From: Oehlia diaphana
Lineage: Eukaryota > Glomeromycota > Glomeromycetes > Glomerales > Glomeraceae
Direction: 5' to 3'
Length of the DNA stretch: 31,291 nucleotides
NCBI GenBank assembly: GCA_003833135.1
Contig: QZLH01000873.1
Span: 23,177-54,467 of the forward strand
The notes below the pieces were generated by a model that searched no databases, was not told where the DNA came from, and saw nothing but the letters and a program-made list of their open reading frames with translations. How positions within the stretch are numbered: position 1 is the stretch's first letter; each line of letters starts with the position of its first letter. The position numbers and the translations under genes were made by a program. Shown piece after piece: positions 7,903-19,505 of this stretch.

Positions 7903-10900
7903 TAGTGTTACCATCTGTAGATAATTCATCATCCATCATCTGCCACTTTCAGATATCTGTAATCTGTCTTATCCATATGTACAGATATCTGATATGATGG
8001 ATATCTGTGAAAGATAACCTTAAATATCTATTACTGGCTAGAATTATGTTGTATAACATTTGTGTAATACAAAGTTGAAAAAATTTTTTTTATCATTATG
8101 ACCAGCATTACAGATTTGATCAGAATTATGTAGTAAAAATCAGATTATCTGGATAATCTATTTAATTCAGATGGAATTCATCAAATTTAAATAGGATCAG
8201 ATGGGATCTGTCAATCCATCATGAATATCTCAGTAAAAAGTCATTGTATTAAAATCATGCAGTTTTTGTTTTATTTTTGTAATAATCATCTAGTTTTTGT
8301 TGAGTATTTGTATAATTGAATAAAATCGCATTTTTTCATAAAATTTAATCATATGATTATTGTAGGCTTAATATTAAATTAAATTTTATTTCGCAAACTT
8401 TAATGTATGATTATTGTAAATTTTTTATAAAGTTATTAATTCTAACATTTATTAAATGGAAATTGTACAATTATTTTAATATGGGTTTTTGAAATTTGTT
8501 TGAAATTTGTACTACAGTATTTAAATATTCGTGCAATTACTAATTACTTTCAACATTTGAATCTATATAATTATCATTAGGATCATAAAACTATTTTCAC
8601 ATGATTTTAAGTATCTATACATTGATCAATCACTCTCATATCAATAAATTGCTCAACTAGCGTATTTTTGCAATATCTTTGTTATATGGTAAAAATTAAT
8701 TAATGGAATATCATATTTTATATGAAAAAATATGCAAATATAAAATTAGAAAAATATGCTAAAATATAATATCAATATATAATATTATTAATATATATAT
8801 AGTTTAAGAATCATAAACTTCATAGCCATGCTTAATTAAGACAATGTATTACTAGACCTACACTAAAGATGACTTTAGCAAGGCTTTCTTTGTGAATTAA
8901 AAGAAATTTCATACACTTTGCCATAGCTTATGATCTCTAACCTCAAGTCTATTTATACTAATAAATCCAGAATATTTGCATCGCTAATAAAAAGTATAGT
9001 TAAGGTACTTCAAAGAATCCCTAAAAAGAAAAAAACAAATAAATGAGCATTAGTAAACATTCATCAAAATTAAAAAAAAAATACAGATGATCCCAGAAAA
9101 ATTATAGCAGAATATAAAGGATATGATCAATATACTAACCAAATTTTATGCGTTGTTTAGATCATTTAAAGGAAACAAACCTTTGGCATTTTAGACAATT
9201 ACAAAAAATTTTTAATCATTTGCTACTTTTTTTTCTTTTCTTTGACAATTTATTGTAATCATTTTTTTTTAGTTAGTTATTTGATAATTAAAATTTTGAT
9301 AATATTTTTAATGATTATAAATGATATGATTTAGTTTAAATAATAAAAATTCTAAGCACTGTATAGAAATAATAATGTCACCATAAATAGTCTAATTATG
9401 AATATTAGCTAGACAATTATGTAATGTTTTGAAACTAACAACAATTGTTAAAATTTCCAGCTGTGCCACATTCCTTAATGATAAGAAAATCAACAATGGG
9501 TTACTTGCATAAATATGTTAATAATAGGATAGGAGTTTATTACGTAAATATTACGCCACCAAAATTGATATATAGTTTAAGCATAATTTCATGATTATAA
9601 TAATCAAGTTACTTAATATTTACTATTTGCTATATATCTAAGATGGAATATAATGATAGTGAAACATCTAACACTGAGAGTAGCTCTTTTAACAGTGAAT
9701 ATGAAGAAAATGAAACGTCCAAAAAAATTGCTGAACTTAAACAAGAAGTTACAAACTAGAAAATACTAACAAAGGCAAATCATCTGATAGCAAATTAGTA
9801 ATGAAAATAAAAAAAGGATCGTTAAATTGAAAAAATAATACAACAAAAATGAAAAAAAGATTATCAAATCAAAAAAGCAATACTAAATTCTCTAGCAATG
9901 AGCCTGAACAGGTAAAATTAACTAAAACATAACATATTTACATACATATTTTTTGGTTTATTACTGATTATTACTGTATTTATTTTTATTGCACGTCATA
10001 TAGCCAATTTTCAAAAGGAAAATAAAAACTGCTAAAGCATTCCTTCTTCATATACCAAAAAGAATTTGGTATAGTTATATGATATTGTAATGTTCATAAT
10101 TATATTTTTTTAAAGAAAGAAATTGTTAACTCTAAAAATTGCAGGAGTTTATAAGACTTTTAGTAGCTGAAAAGTGCTATCCTTTATGGCCTACTACTGA
10201 ATCTCTTAGTGAAATTAATAAATGTATTGATAAGGTAAATAATTGCCATGAATTTATTAGTTTGATTTTTTTAACTTAATGTTTATTTTTTATTTACCTT
10301 AATTTCAGAAAAAATCCATCTTGGAAAGAATATGAGATGATCTGTCAGCATGTTAATTATAAGCGTAAGTCATATGTTTAATTTTAAATCGATCAGCAGA
10401 ATTGTTTAACAATGCTCTACTTAGTAAGTCTCGTAAACCAAATGGAAATAGCAAAAGATTTAAGAAGAAAAAAGTGGTTGAATCTAATGATGAAATCAAT
10501 GAAAAAGAATAACAAATAAGCAGATCAACTTTATCAAAAAATTGTGGTAGTAATTTTTAAATATTATATGTAATTTTTTTTTTTTGTAAATTAATCAATG
10601 AATTATATAATATTTTGAAATCATAACATTGTTACTGCAAAATGCCAGAACAGCTCAAATATAAAAAGTTTGAAAGAATTTAATAACAAACCTTCACAAA
10701 CTGAAGTAAGTATAAATTATAATGCATTTTATAGATTCTTAACAAATAATTAACTAATAATTATATTATATATTGAAAGCAGTTGATAGAATAATACAAC
10801 AAAAAAGTGATGTAGAACAAGAAACTGATCAAGAAATTTCACAACTTCTCAAGTAATATGTTCTAGTTGCAAGTATAATGTAATACAACAAAAAAGTGAT

Positions 10901-11452
10901 GAACATGAAGATGATCAAGAGGCTCTTCAAGTAAAACATTGTGGTCATAAGCGTAAAATAACACAAAAATTATATAATAATAAAAAGTAAGAAGAAATCC
11001 CTCAAGTAAGATGTTTTAATCGTAAATGTAATATAACACAATAAAAAAATAATGATAATAAACAAAAATATAATATGTAGAAACGTAAAAAATAGTTTTA
11101 TTAATTGTTTTTAATATAATACTATATTATCAATATTTTATAGCAAAATTAATACATATTTAATATATTATTCTTACAAAAATCTAATAAATAATATACA
11201 AATTTATTTCAAATTCTAAATAAAAATTCTACATATTTATTACAAATTTTGTATAAATGGATGCTCATAATTGTATTAAATTCATTATACTACATTTTTT
11301 ACATTTTTTATACGAAAACTTGATAGAAACTTTTTATTGGGTATCCGTAATCTGTCCTATCTGTATGTACAGATATCTGAAATGATGAATATCTGAAAAT
11401 GACAGATATCTGATGACAGATACGGATAGGAGATTGACAGTTTGGAATACTA
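7903..11452. mobile_element. candidate degenerate hAT-like element, 3.55 kb
   Basis: The left end TAGTGTTACCATCTGTAGAT resembles the complement of the right end (TAGTATTCCAAACTGTCAAT). The two match at about two thirds of the positions. Flanking octamers CTGAATTA (7895-7902) and CTGAGTTA (11453-11460) agree at 7 of 8 bases, as an aged 8-bp duplication would. Both subterminal regions are full of the same GATATCTG/CAGATATC motifs (7940-8010 and 11340-11425, with a shared TATGTACAGATATCTG). No hAT transposase domain was recognised inside, only unrelated decayed exons, so it is either a badly decayed or a cargo-carrying non-autonomous copy. It could also be two independent short MITEs. Confidence 0.5.
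9643..10520 (+). pseudogene. decayed multi-exon gene, unknown product
   Basis: Protein-like pieces lie in order on the plus strand. At 9643-9759 ATG opens MEYNDSETSNTESSSFN... through KKIAELKQEVTN to a stop, continuing in another frame as LENTNKGKSSDSKL, then KRLSNQKSNTKFSSNEPEQ up to a GTAAAA donor at about 9910. An exon after acceptor ATTGCAG at about 10144 reads EFIRLLVAEKCYPLWPTTES to donor GTAAAT at about 10233. Another after TTTCAG at about 10308 reads KNPSWKEYEMICQHVNYK to donor GTAAGT. Joining these last two costs one base, so the frame is broken. The N-terminal part is coiled-coil-like. No family is recognised. It lies inside the proposed hAT-like element. Confidence 0.4.
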
Positions 11453-11660
11453 CTGAGTTATAGATATCATTTTCCAGAAGATTATAATTATTATGCAAAA
11501 AACTGTATTTGTTTAAAAAGATTTGTAAAAATAATGTGCAAAAAGCATAAGCCAGCTTATGTCTCGAATCTAACCCATTTAAAAATTACTTATTATTATT
11601 TGCTTTCAAATAAAAAAATAAAAAAGTAGTGATCTTAAAGTTTAGTAAAAAGGAAAAATA

Positions 11661-13084
11661 GTAAAGTCCCCTCTCGATATAATGAACCCTAGGTTCCAGC
11701 CGATCAGGGCTTCATTATAAGCAACTTCGTTAACACTATAACGAATTATTTGGTATTGTATAACGAATTCTTCAGTATAGGAATATCGGTTATACAGATC
11801 ATGTGACTTGTTGATCTGATTACCGATAATTTAACATTTTTTTTAATCTTTTTTTTATAGGAGTACTTTCTAAACTTCAAAATAGATGCCTAGAATGAGA
11901 AGTAAGTGGGAACTGGGGGTTTTTTTTATTAATTTTGTTTAAGAACATTTACTAATGTTCTTTTTTTATTTTTACGAGAAGTAAGTGGGAAACTCAATTT
12001 TTTTTATTTAAGAACATTTACTAATGTTCTTTTTTTATTTTTTTATTATAGGGAACTTCCTGGACTTCGAAATGGATGCTTGAGACAAGAAGTAAGTGGG
12101 GAACTCAATTTTTTTTATTAATTTCGTTTAAGAACATTTACTAATATTCTTTTTTATTTTTTTTATTGTAGGGACTTTGAAATGTACGCTTGAGACAAGA
12201 AGTAAGTGGGGAACTCTATTTTTTCTATTAATTTCATTTAAGAACATTTACAAATGTTCTTTTTTTATTTTTTTTATTATAGGGAACTTCCTGGACTTCA
12301 AAATGGATGCCTGAGACGAGAAGTAAGTGGGGAACTCAATTTTTTTTATTTAAGAACATTTACTAATGTTCTTTTTTTATTATAGGGAACTTTCTGGACT
12401 TCAAAATGGACGCTTGAGACAAGAAGTAAGTGGGGAACAATTTTTTTTATTAATTTCGTTTAAGAACATTTACTAATATTCTTTTTTTATTTTTTTATTA
12501 TAGGGAATGCTTCCTGAAGTGTTCTATATAAAAATGTTTATTATAATTCCTTTTTTTTGTAGGAATGCTGTTTAACAATAACTGACTATATAATAAATAA
12601 ATTATTAATGATATATTTAGGAGTGTCCTTACCCCTATGATAAATATAAATTAATAACAATTCACATCGAATTCTAATACAACTGAATTAATGTAAATTA
12701 ATGTAATTCTGCCTAAATATTAAATAAAATAGCCAGAATTATTAATCCTGATACAATCCTGATCCATAATTTAAATATAAAACAGGGGTGATATTTAATG
12801 TCATAATGCATCAATATTTATTAATAATTACATTCAATTATAAACTATAGAAATTCTTCATTATAACTGAAAAAAAATTCGTTATAAAAAAAACTCCGTT
12901 ATATTGAGAGGCATTTTTATATAAGAAATTCACACACTTTACTTCATATTATATTATACGGTAAATAAATAGTAAACTTCATTATATCAAGGTTTTTTTC
13001 ATATTTAAAATCAGTACCACACTGTATGATCCGTTATATCGTGTTATTCGCTATATCGAGGTTCGCTGTAGAGAGGGGTAACTG
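11661..13084. mobile_element. pogo/Tc1-type element carrying a tandem array, 1.42 kb
   Basis: The left end GTAAAGTCCCCTCTCGATAT followed by AATGAACC resembles the complement of the right end (CAGTTACCCCTCTCTACAGC followed by GAACC). Both are next to TA (11659-11660; 13085-13086). Subterminal regions on both sides repeat TATAACGAA/ATATCGAGG-type motifs (11690-11770 and 12845-13070), a signature of pogo/Tigger-like ends. No transposase frame survives. The middle (11861-12562) is the tandem intron-exon-like array. End match is imperfect, so exact boundaries are approximate. Confidence 0.65.
11861..12562 (+). repeat. tandem array of intron/mini-exon units
   Basis: Six units with a period of 79-121 bp. 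Each starts with GTAAGTGGG (11902, 11981, 12092, 12202, 12323, 12426). Each then has a hairpin AAGAACATT-TACT-AATGTTCTT (11941, 12010, 12130, 12240, 12352, 12462) whose loop holds the branch-point-like TACTAAT (TACAAAT in the fourth), then a T-rich tract. Five of six end TATAG or TGTAG (AG at 12051, 12171, 12282, 12385, 12503). The blocks between acceptor and next donor are 40 nt (12052-12091, 12283-12322, 12386-12425), 41 nt (11861-11901) and 30 nt (12172-12201), starting GGAACTTCC or a variant. The second unit has lost its acceptor and most of the mini-exon. A last acceptor TTTGTAG is at 12562. Forty is not a multiple of three. Implied introns are 63-81 nt, the size of introns in the GDH gene here. 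Confidence 0.85.
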
Positions 13085-14920
13085 TATTTGAGTCCACTAA
13101 CTTTAAAGTAGTATTCAGTTAAGAGTAATAGTACTGATCAACTATTTTAATTGAATATACCTTGGAAAATATATAATCAATTCAAAGGTACTTTTTCTTT
13201 TAATTTTGATATTATACTAAACAGTATTATATTTAAAATACTAGCAAATTCTAGACCTAAAAATTTTAATTAGAACAACTTTTTTGATTTAAACTATAGT
13301 TTTTATAAAAATATATTATTTAAATACCAGTAGTATATTTTAGTAAAATCATTATTATATTTATATTATCTAATAAATATATTGATTTAAATAAATTTAA
13401 TAATCCACTAAACTTTGATCTTTTTTAATATGAGTAAAAAAATTAAAATTTTTGTATATATAAACCATGCAAAGAAAGAATAAGAATGTACAGAATGTCA
13501 AAAAACTATACAAGTATTTTTGTTAAAATAATATAAATGAAATTCAAAAATTATGAAAAAGGATTTTTAAAGAATTAAAGAATAATTAAATTCTTCTATT
13601 TGGTAACAGGATTCAATTTGATATTGAAAGAATAATCAGAATGATGTAAAGTAGCTGTATTTACTGATACTAGAATTAAAAATGTTAGGCATTCTTTAGT
13701 TTCAATCAAATGTTTAGAGACCTCTGAAAATAATACCATTGTTGAAAAAAACAAGTTCTATAGTTCCTTTTTATGATATAAAAAAAATGGAAATGGAAAT
13801 AAATAATAATAGCAAATAAAATGGGTTACATATTAGTAAATTAATTTCATAAAGAGCAAAAAATTTATTAATGATAACATAATTAAAGTTATGGTAAATT
13901 TAAAAATTAAATTAAATTAAAAGAAGAAAAAAAATATTATTAGTATCATTATGATATTTATTAGATATTAACTACCTATAAGTTTTAGTACGGTAAGATT
14001 GGCAAATAGAGAAGCTTTTTCTATCCGAATTATTAAGATATAACATTTTGTGAAAATGAACTTTTGAATTTCATTTTTATAATTTACAAAATAATTATAT
14101 AATGACGCGTGTTAAAAAATTTCTTTTTTATGAAAAAAAAAAGGTTTAGAAATTTATAATATAAAAAATTGCATTTGAATTTCAAAAGCCTCCGTTTCTA
14201 TTATATAATTTTTAATTCCTTCATCTAAATTCTGCAATGGTTTATTTTCAAAAATATTACAGTTATTATAAATGCACCTATTAAAAAGATGATGTCATAA
14301 TCCTGTTAAAAAAATCAGACGATTAGATAGTTTAGTTATTTCAATAAATCATAAATCATCGTAATACTAACTACCATTGTATTGCATTGATATCGCCTAA
14401 TATTGCCTAATAAGTAAGTCATAATTATATCAAACAAACCGTGCTAAATTAATAAACAAATTTGATAAATTAAAAAATATACTGTACGACACCTATAATT
14501 ACTAAATAGAGTTAATAATTTAATTAAAAAATAGTGTTATGAGAATGGTCTTTAAATGTCAGTGGCATTGTTTCCTCCTTTTATAAACAGAAATTTCTTA
14601 ACTCTTTTTTTTCTTTTAAGTATCTCAAAAGATCTTTCCATTACGTTTATAAGTCGATTATAAATCTCTTTATAAATTGCTGAATATTCATCATCTTCTT
14701 CAAAATATGATATTTGAACAATTAATTGTTTAAAATCTTTAACTTCTGTGAATGTAATATTGAGTAAGGATATTGGTGATGACGATAAACTTGGTTAAAA
14801 AACTGAACATCTATATCTCCTTTTTGCTGCACAAAGATGTTTACAAATTAAAAAACAGCTAGTAAGAAAGCAGGACATCATATACTGTATATAATGTAAA
14901 CATCTGTTAAATACGCATTA
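13085..14920. other. AT-rich gene desert
   Basis: No frame with protein-like composition was found on either strand over about 1.8 kb. There are many homopolymer runs. The right end (about 14560-14900) lies just 3' of the decayed MULE transposase and may contain its degenerate terminal region, but no matching inverted repeat was recognised. Confidence 0.5.
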
Positions 14921-16260
14921 TTAAGTGGTTGCTTTGCCAAATCTTTCCATCTTTTTGAAAGTTTTTCGCCAATCTGCCTTTTCACGTTTTACTACAAATA
15001 TTTGCTCAAACTTTCTTTGATTATGTGGAATAACTTGTTCCATAATGATAAACACTACTAAGTCCAAACGTGGATGAAGAATTTGTATAAAATCACGCTT
15101 CAATACCTTCTCCAATGCGCCTCCACAAACATATTTGTTTTAAACATTGAATTTTATATCACATCCTGCTCGAAACCATAAGAACCAACGGTCCGAACTA
15201 TACCATTCATTCCATATATATGCCCAAAGCCAAGGTAAAGAATGTTGTTTACAGAAGTTATATATTTCCTCTACTGCCATTATCCAAATAGAATTTGAAG
15301 AAAGGAATTGCCCATCAACTGTTTGAATCAACAGATATTGAAAATGTTTGCTCATAAATTCCCATACCAAAGGGCGTAGTTCTTTTGGACAAAAACTTAC
15401 TTTTATTTTTGATTAAAACTGGTTTAAAGGACAGGTTTATAAAAGAAAAGTGTTGTGCCACCATACCAATTGATTTGTTGAGGAAATTTGTAATTTGATA
15501 ATCTTGATTCCACGGCTTTCTGTGAAATCTTTGTCAAACAGGAAAAATTCAGGTTGAAGACCGCGCATTTTAACTGTAATAAAAATTAATGATAACACCA
15601 GTTCGAATTCCATCACCACAATCCACTTTTCCCAAAAATAAGTAGGCTAACGGGAAGCAAACTCCATCTACTTCAGCTAGCGGAATATAGTTCAAATTTT
15701 TGGTATTATCTAATATTTTTTTAAAATATTAAATTACATAAATTAACAAAAAAATTACATTTCGCAAATAAATCATATGTTATTTATTAAAAATTTATTT
15801 TAAATTTTATATGCAAGAATTGAAATTATAACTATTCTATTTTTTAATTAAATATATTTTTTAAAAAAATAATCACCTACATGTAGCATCCAAACCAAAT
15901 TTTCACGTAATTTGAATTGAGAATCTTGTATTAGTCAAAATCCAAGAGCATTTCCATTTTCGCGCAGAAAGAAGAGTTATATCTTTTTTACTGTTCTGTC
16001 CAGCAAAAAGTGGATCTGTTTTTGCTGATCAAACTACGCTCAACAAGTTGTATATAGATTTCGCGTGGAAATAAACTAATATTATCTGATATAAAATCTT
16101 TGGATTGATATATCTGCTCGGTTAGGATGTAAAACATGATATCAGATAATGTAAGATCCTCGTGAATGCTAATTTTAAATACAACCTTCACAATTGAGAC
16201 ATTTGTTGCCTATCACGATACTTATAACCAATCAGGGGTGCTTTTTCGGGTTTTGGTCTT
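14921..16260 (-). pseudogene. decayed MULE transposase
   Basis: On the minus strand, fragments in order match the layout of Mutator-like transposases. First, KAPLIGYKYRDRQQMSQ and KISIHEDLTLSDIM with FPREIYIQLVERSL (DNA-binding/N-terminal part, about 16260-15988). Next, LAEVDGVCFPLAYLFLG (about 15690-15640). Then EFFLFDKDFTESRG followed by QLVWWHNTF (about 15560-15440), which corresponds to the MULE motif TDKDF...LCxWH with the catalytic Asp in DKD. Then EEIYNFCKQHSLPWLWAYIW and EWYSSDRWFLWFRAG (15300-15170). Last, HPRLDLVVFIIMEQVIPHNQ and KADWRKTFKKMERF (15100-14925). Frameshifts and stops separate all the pieces, so it cannot be functional. MULE assignment is from motif recognition; I recall this protein family as common in Rhizophagus. 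Confidence 0.75.
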
Positions 16261-16569
16261 TGAAGATATGTAATTAGTCACATGAATACCGGAATTTAAT
16301 TAATGAATAAAATTTCGTGCCGGCAGATCGGCAAAATGCATATGCTGGTGTTTTATAACTTTAAAACCAAATAAAGTAATAGTATAAACGATTGTGTATG
16401 TCAATGAGTGTTTAATGAGCAATTGCTAACAGTCCCGATTTTCATTATCTTCTATCAGCATATGTCTTTTTCAGAGTGGGTTTAAGATACATAGAGTCCA
16501 GCTGACATCATATGCGCAAATATTATTTTCACAAAATTAGTTCATTATTTAAATCAAACTTATCTTAAA
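16261..16569. other. spacer upstream of MULE remnant
   Basis: Less AT-rich than the surroundings, with no clear coding frame. It may be the degenerate 5' end or terminal region of the MULE, lying between the transposase remnant and the tandem repeat that follows. Confidence 0.35.
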
Positions 16570-17540
16570 TAACTCTTCAGGATTCCATCTAAGATCATAA
16601 GCAGTTTGAATAAATCTTCTTTAGAATAAGATGGATAAAATAGTCTCGAGGATTTCAGGTAAATTTGAGTATTTTTATCTGCATGATATGAAATGAGATG
16701 AATTTTCCCGAAATCTACGCAATATGATGGAAATGCTAGCCTTGTTTATCTCTTTTAAAGAAACGCCAAATGCTTTTCAATAAGAATTAATAACAAATGA
16801 AGCTATAAAGGAAAGAGTCCGAGTAAAAAAACACTGTAAGGGTATCTTGTCAGACAATTATCACACGACAAAAATTAGTCATCGCGTTTTTGTTGTGTAA
16901 CATATGCGAGAATTCCATCAAATACCAAGTATGACTAATCATAAGAAGTTTGTAATCTTTCTTCAGAATAGGATGGATGAAATAGCTTGTATTTTTACCT
17001 GGAATAGATGAATTTTGCCGAAATCTATGCAATACGATGGATATGCTAGCCTTGTTTATCTCGTTTAAAAAAAAACGCCAAATGCTTTTCAATAAGAATT
17101 AATAACAAATGAAGCTATAAAGGAAAGAGTCCGAGTCAAAAAAAAAAACACTGTAAGGGTATCTAGTTATGAAATCTCATCAATTTCAGACAATTATCAC
17201 ACGACAAAAATTAGTCATCGCGTTTTTGTTGTGTAGCATATGCGAGAATTTCATCAAACATCAAGTATGATTGATCATAAGAAGTTTGTAAATCTTCTTC
17301 AGGATAGGATGGATGAAATAGCTTGTATTTTACCTGAAATAAGATGAATTTTGCCGAAATCTATGCAATATGGCGGCCTTGTTTGCCTCGTTTAAAGAAA
17401 CGCCAGAAGGTTTTCAATAAGAATTATAAGAATTAAAAACAAATGAAATTTGAATAAAGCTATAAAAGGAAAGAGCCCGAGCCAAAGAAGAATACTGTAA
17501 GGGGGTGTTGACACAGCAAAATTAGTCATCGCATTTTTTT
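16570..17540. repeat. three-copy tandem repeat, ~310-345 bp unit
   Basis: Three imperfect units, the second and third best conserved, share blocks such as TTAGTCATCGCGTTTTTGTT, TTTGCCGAAATCTATGCAAT, ACGCCAAATGCTTTTCAATA and AGGAAAGAGTCCGAG. The anchor AAAATTAGTC occurs at 16871, 17207 and 17518 (spacing 336 and 311); GGAAAGAGYCC occurs at 16810, 17122 and 17468. Copy 1 lacks the leading block and copy 4 is only its first ~25 bp. The 80-codon minus frame inside (16850-17092) is not conserved between copies, so it is non-coding. It directly follows the MULE remnant and may be its amplified terminal region. Confidence 0.85.
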
Positions 17541-17627
17541 TTTTGACTAGTGCGCGCTTAATCCGTTAATATTATTTTGAATAGATGGAATAGATGGAAT
17601 AATTGATTATCAGGGATGTTTTTTCAT

Positions 17628-17635
17628 TATAAATA
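17628..17635 (+). promoter_or_regulatory. TATA box candidate
   Basis: TATAAATA lies 51 bp before the ATG at 17686, the only such octamer in the leader of the small three-exon gene. A poly-A run (about 17670-17686) separates it from the ATG. Confidence 0.4.
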
Positions 17636-17685
17636 CTCTGAAATATCTGAAATAATTAATTTAGATCAAAAAAAAAAAAAAAAAA

Positions 17686-18006
17686 ATGGGGTATGAAAAA
17701 GGAAGTGAGTATTTTTTTTTTAAAAAAAAAATCATGAAAATGAACTAATTTATTATTTATTTAGACCGCATTCAATACTATCCAAATTCCAGCAACCACC
17801 AACACACAAAAGTTGGAGTTATTCAAGAAGTAAAATCTAATCAAATTTATTCTATTCTTCCAAAAGGCGAATCTGAACGGATTGGTATTTTGAATTTTTT
17901 AAAATATGCGTATATAATTTTTTGGAATTTTTTTATGACCTATGTATTTGCTTTTTTAGACATTCACGAGAATCAAATTGTTGGGCTAGCACATGAAAAT
18001 AAATAA
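17686..18006 (+). CDS. small SH3/Tudor-like protein, three exons, 61 aa
   Basis: Exons 17686-17704, 17765-17884 and 17960-18006 sum to 186 nt and read through without a stop to TAA at 18004-18006. Introns are 60 nt (GTGAGT...TTTAG) and 75 nt (GTATTT...TTTAG), matching intron sizes in the GDH gene. The protein starts MGYEKGNRIQYYP, continues TKVGVIQEVKSNQIYSILP and ends IDIHENQIVGLAHENK. A G-x-R-x-Q-Y-Y-P start, a T/K-x-G-x-I-x-x-V turn and an acidic ...E-x-x-I-V-G end resemble the small fungal SH3/Tudor-barrel proteins annotated as hypervirulence-associated (HVA1/DUF2945-like). That assignment is tentative; no function is implied. Alternative translations are closed. The consistent splice signals and intact frame favour a live gene. 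It sits next to a tandem repeat, with no neighbours of related role. Confidence 0.6.
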
Positions 18007-19505
18007 TTTTATTTCTTTGTATACTGTATTCATTTTTGTAATTTCTACAAGAGTAGCTCATAGAACCGATATGAAACAATAAAGGTTAAATAAACACTTT
18101 GTCAGTTTTTATCTATAAATTGGTTAATTGTAAAAACCTAACATAAGCGTCGACGCACGATAATACAAATTTCCTTATCTTTCTTTTCCATCAATAATAA
18201 TATGTTTCATGACATATAAATTCAATATATTCAACCAATTATAAAGTATGTCCATTCAAATAAAACTCCCTCTACTAAATAGTGTACTCATCATATAACG
18301 GATATGATTCGCAATTTTATTATTCGTATTTGTCTTTACTATGGGTAAAATTTTATTTTATAGATTTTATAAAAATAAAACATCAAGAGTCATAATATAT
18401 TGAATAATATCATCACGATTAATTAAGATGATTTGATCGAAAATCCATTAACATTTTGAATGATTAACCTTTACCATAAAGGTATAGTAAACTTTTTGAG
18501 GGCACATTACTAAGCACCAGACACGTTAAGGTCATTATCAACTAAAAAATTCCGAACGAACAGGCCTAGTTGGTCTGTTTATCTATTAAGACAACTTTTA
18601 ACTTACAATTGAATTTTTTTTCACGTAACTATGATGAGACCAGCTTGTCTAGTTAAGCGATAGACAATCTATTGAAGGTAACCAATATTATTTTTAAGCC
18701 AAATTTATAGAGAAAAGTTTAGTCTAATATAATTATAAAATAAAAATTCAATAAAATTTACCATTTACTTTTTTATATTTAAACCTGCAAGTTTTCATAT
18801 TAAACACTTCTCCAACAAATTTTCTATACCACGTGATCTAAAAATTCATCACCGGCATCAAACCCACCGCGTTTTCACTGTTTACATTATCTGACCTTAA
18901 ATGTCACTGGACACGTAGGGTAGAATTTTAATTATATAATTGTTGGGTAAATTATCTTTAGAAGAATAAAAATTTTTTTACAGGTGAAATTTATTTAATT
19001 AGCATTTTTGTGGGTAACAAAATTGAAATGTTACGCAGTATTTTATAGCAGAAAAACCACAGCTTTCAAATGCATTATTAATTCCCCTTCTAATAAAAAT
19101 TAAAAATGACTTGTCTTATAGTAATAGCAGATTCCTTATTATTTACAAATTTTCATTAATAATAAATTTTATTTAAAATATTCCAAAAAAAATCAGTATT
19201 TATAAAATTACTATTTGTTATATTTTAAAAATTAGAAATTTTCAATATTTTGTTTTTTATATTTGGTTTATAAATTATAATTATGTTTATTAAATTAAAA
19301 TATAAAAATAAAATAACAATATAAAAATTATATTGTTATTAAAATGAATTTATTAATTCTAATTGTTTAATTAGGCATAATAAATTAATGGTTAATTATA
19401 ATTTTAGTTAATTAACTGTTAATTAATAATTAGTATATACAAAGCTTAATATTATTGGAAGTCATGTAATTTGGATTACCAAATGCAAATAATAGAATGT
19501 TAATA
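18007..19505. other. gene-free AT-rich stretch
   Basis: No coding frame is supported. A perfect 10-bp GC palindrome GCGTCGACGC sits at about 18148-18157, striking in such AT-rich DNA. A less AT-rich patch at 18820-18930 includes CCACGTGATC. Its purpose is not evident. Confidence 0.45.

Noticed and set aside
11861..12562. A functional multi-exon protein gene
   Set aside because: Mini-exons of 40 nt change frame at each junction and several contain stops; no start or coherent product could be built, so it is recorded as a repeat array.
16850..17092. 80-codon minus frame in the tandem repeat
   Set aside because: Not preserved in the other two copies of the repeat.
16570..17540. CRISPR array
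   Set aside because: Units of over 300 bp with no short repeats and unique spacers, in a eukaryotic context.
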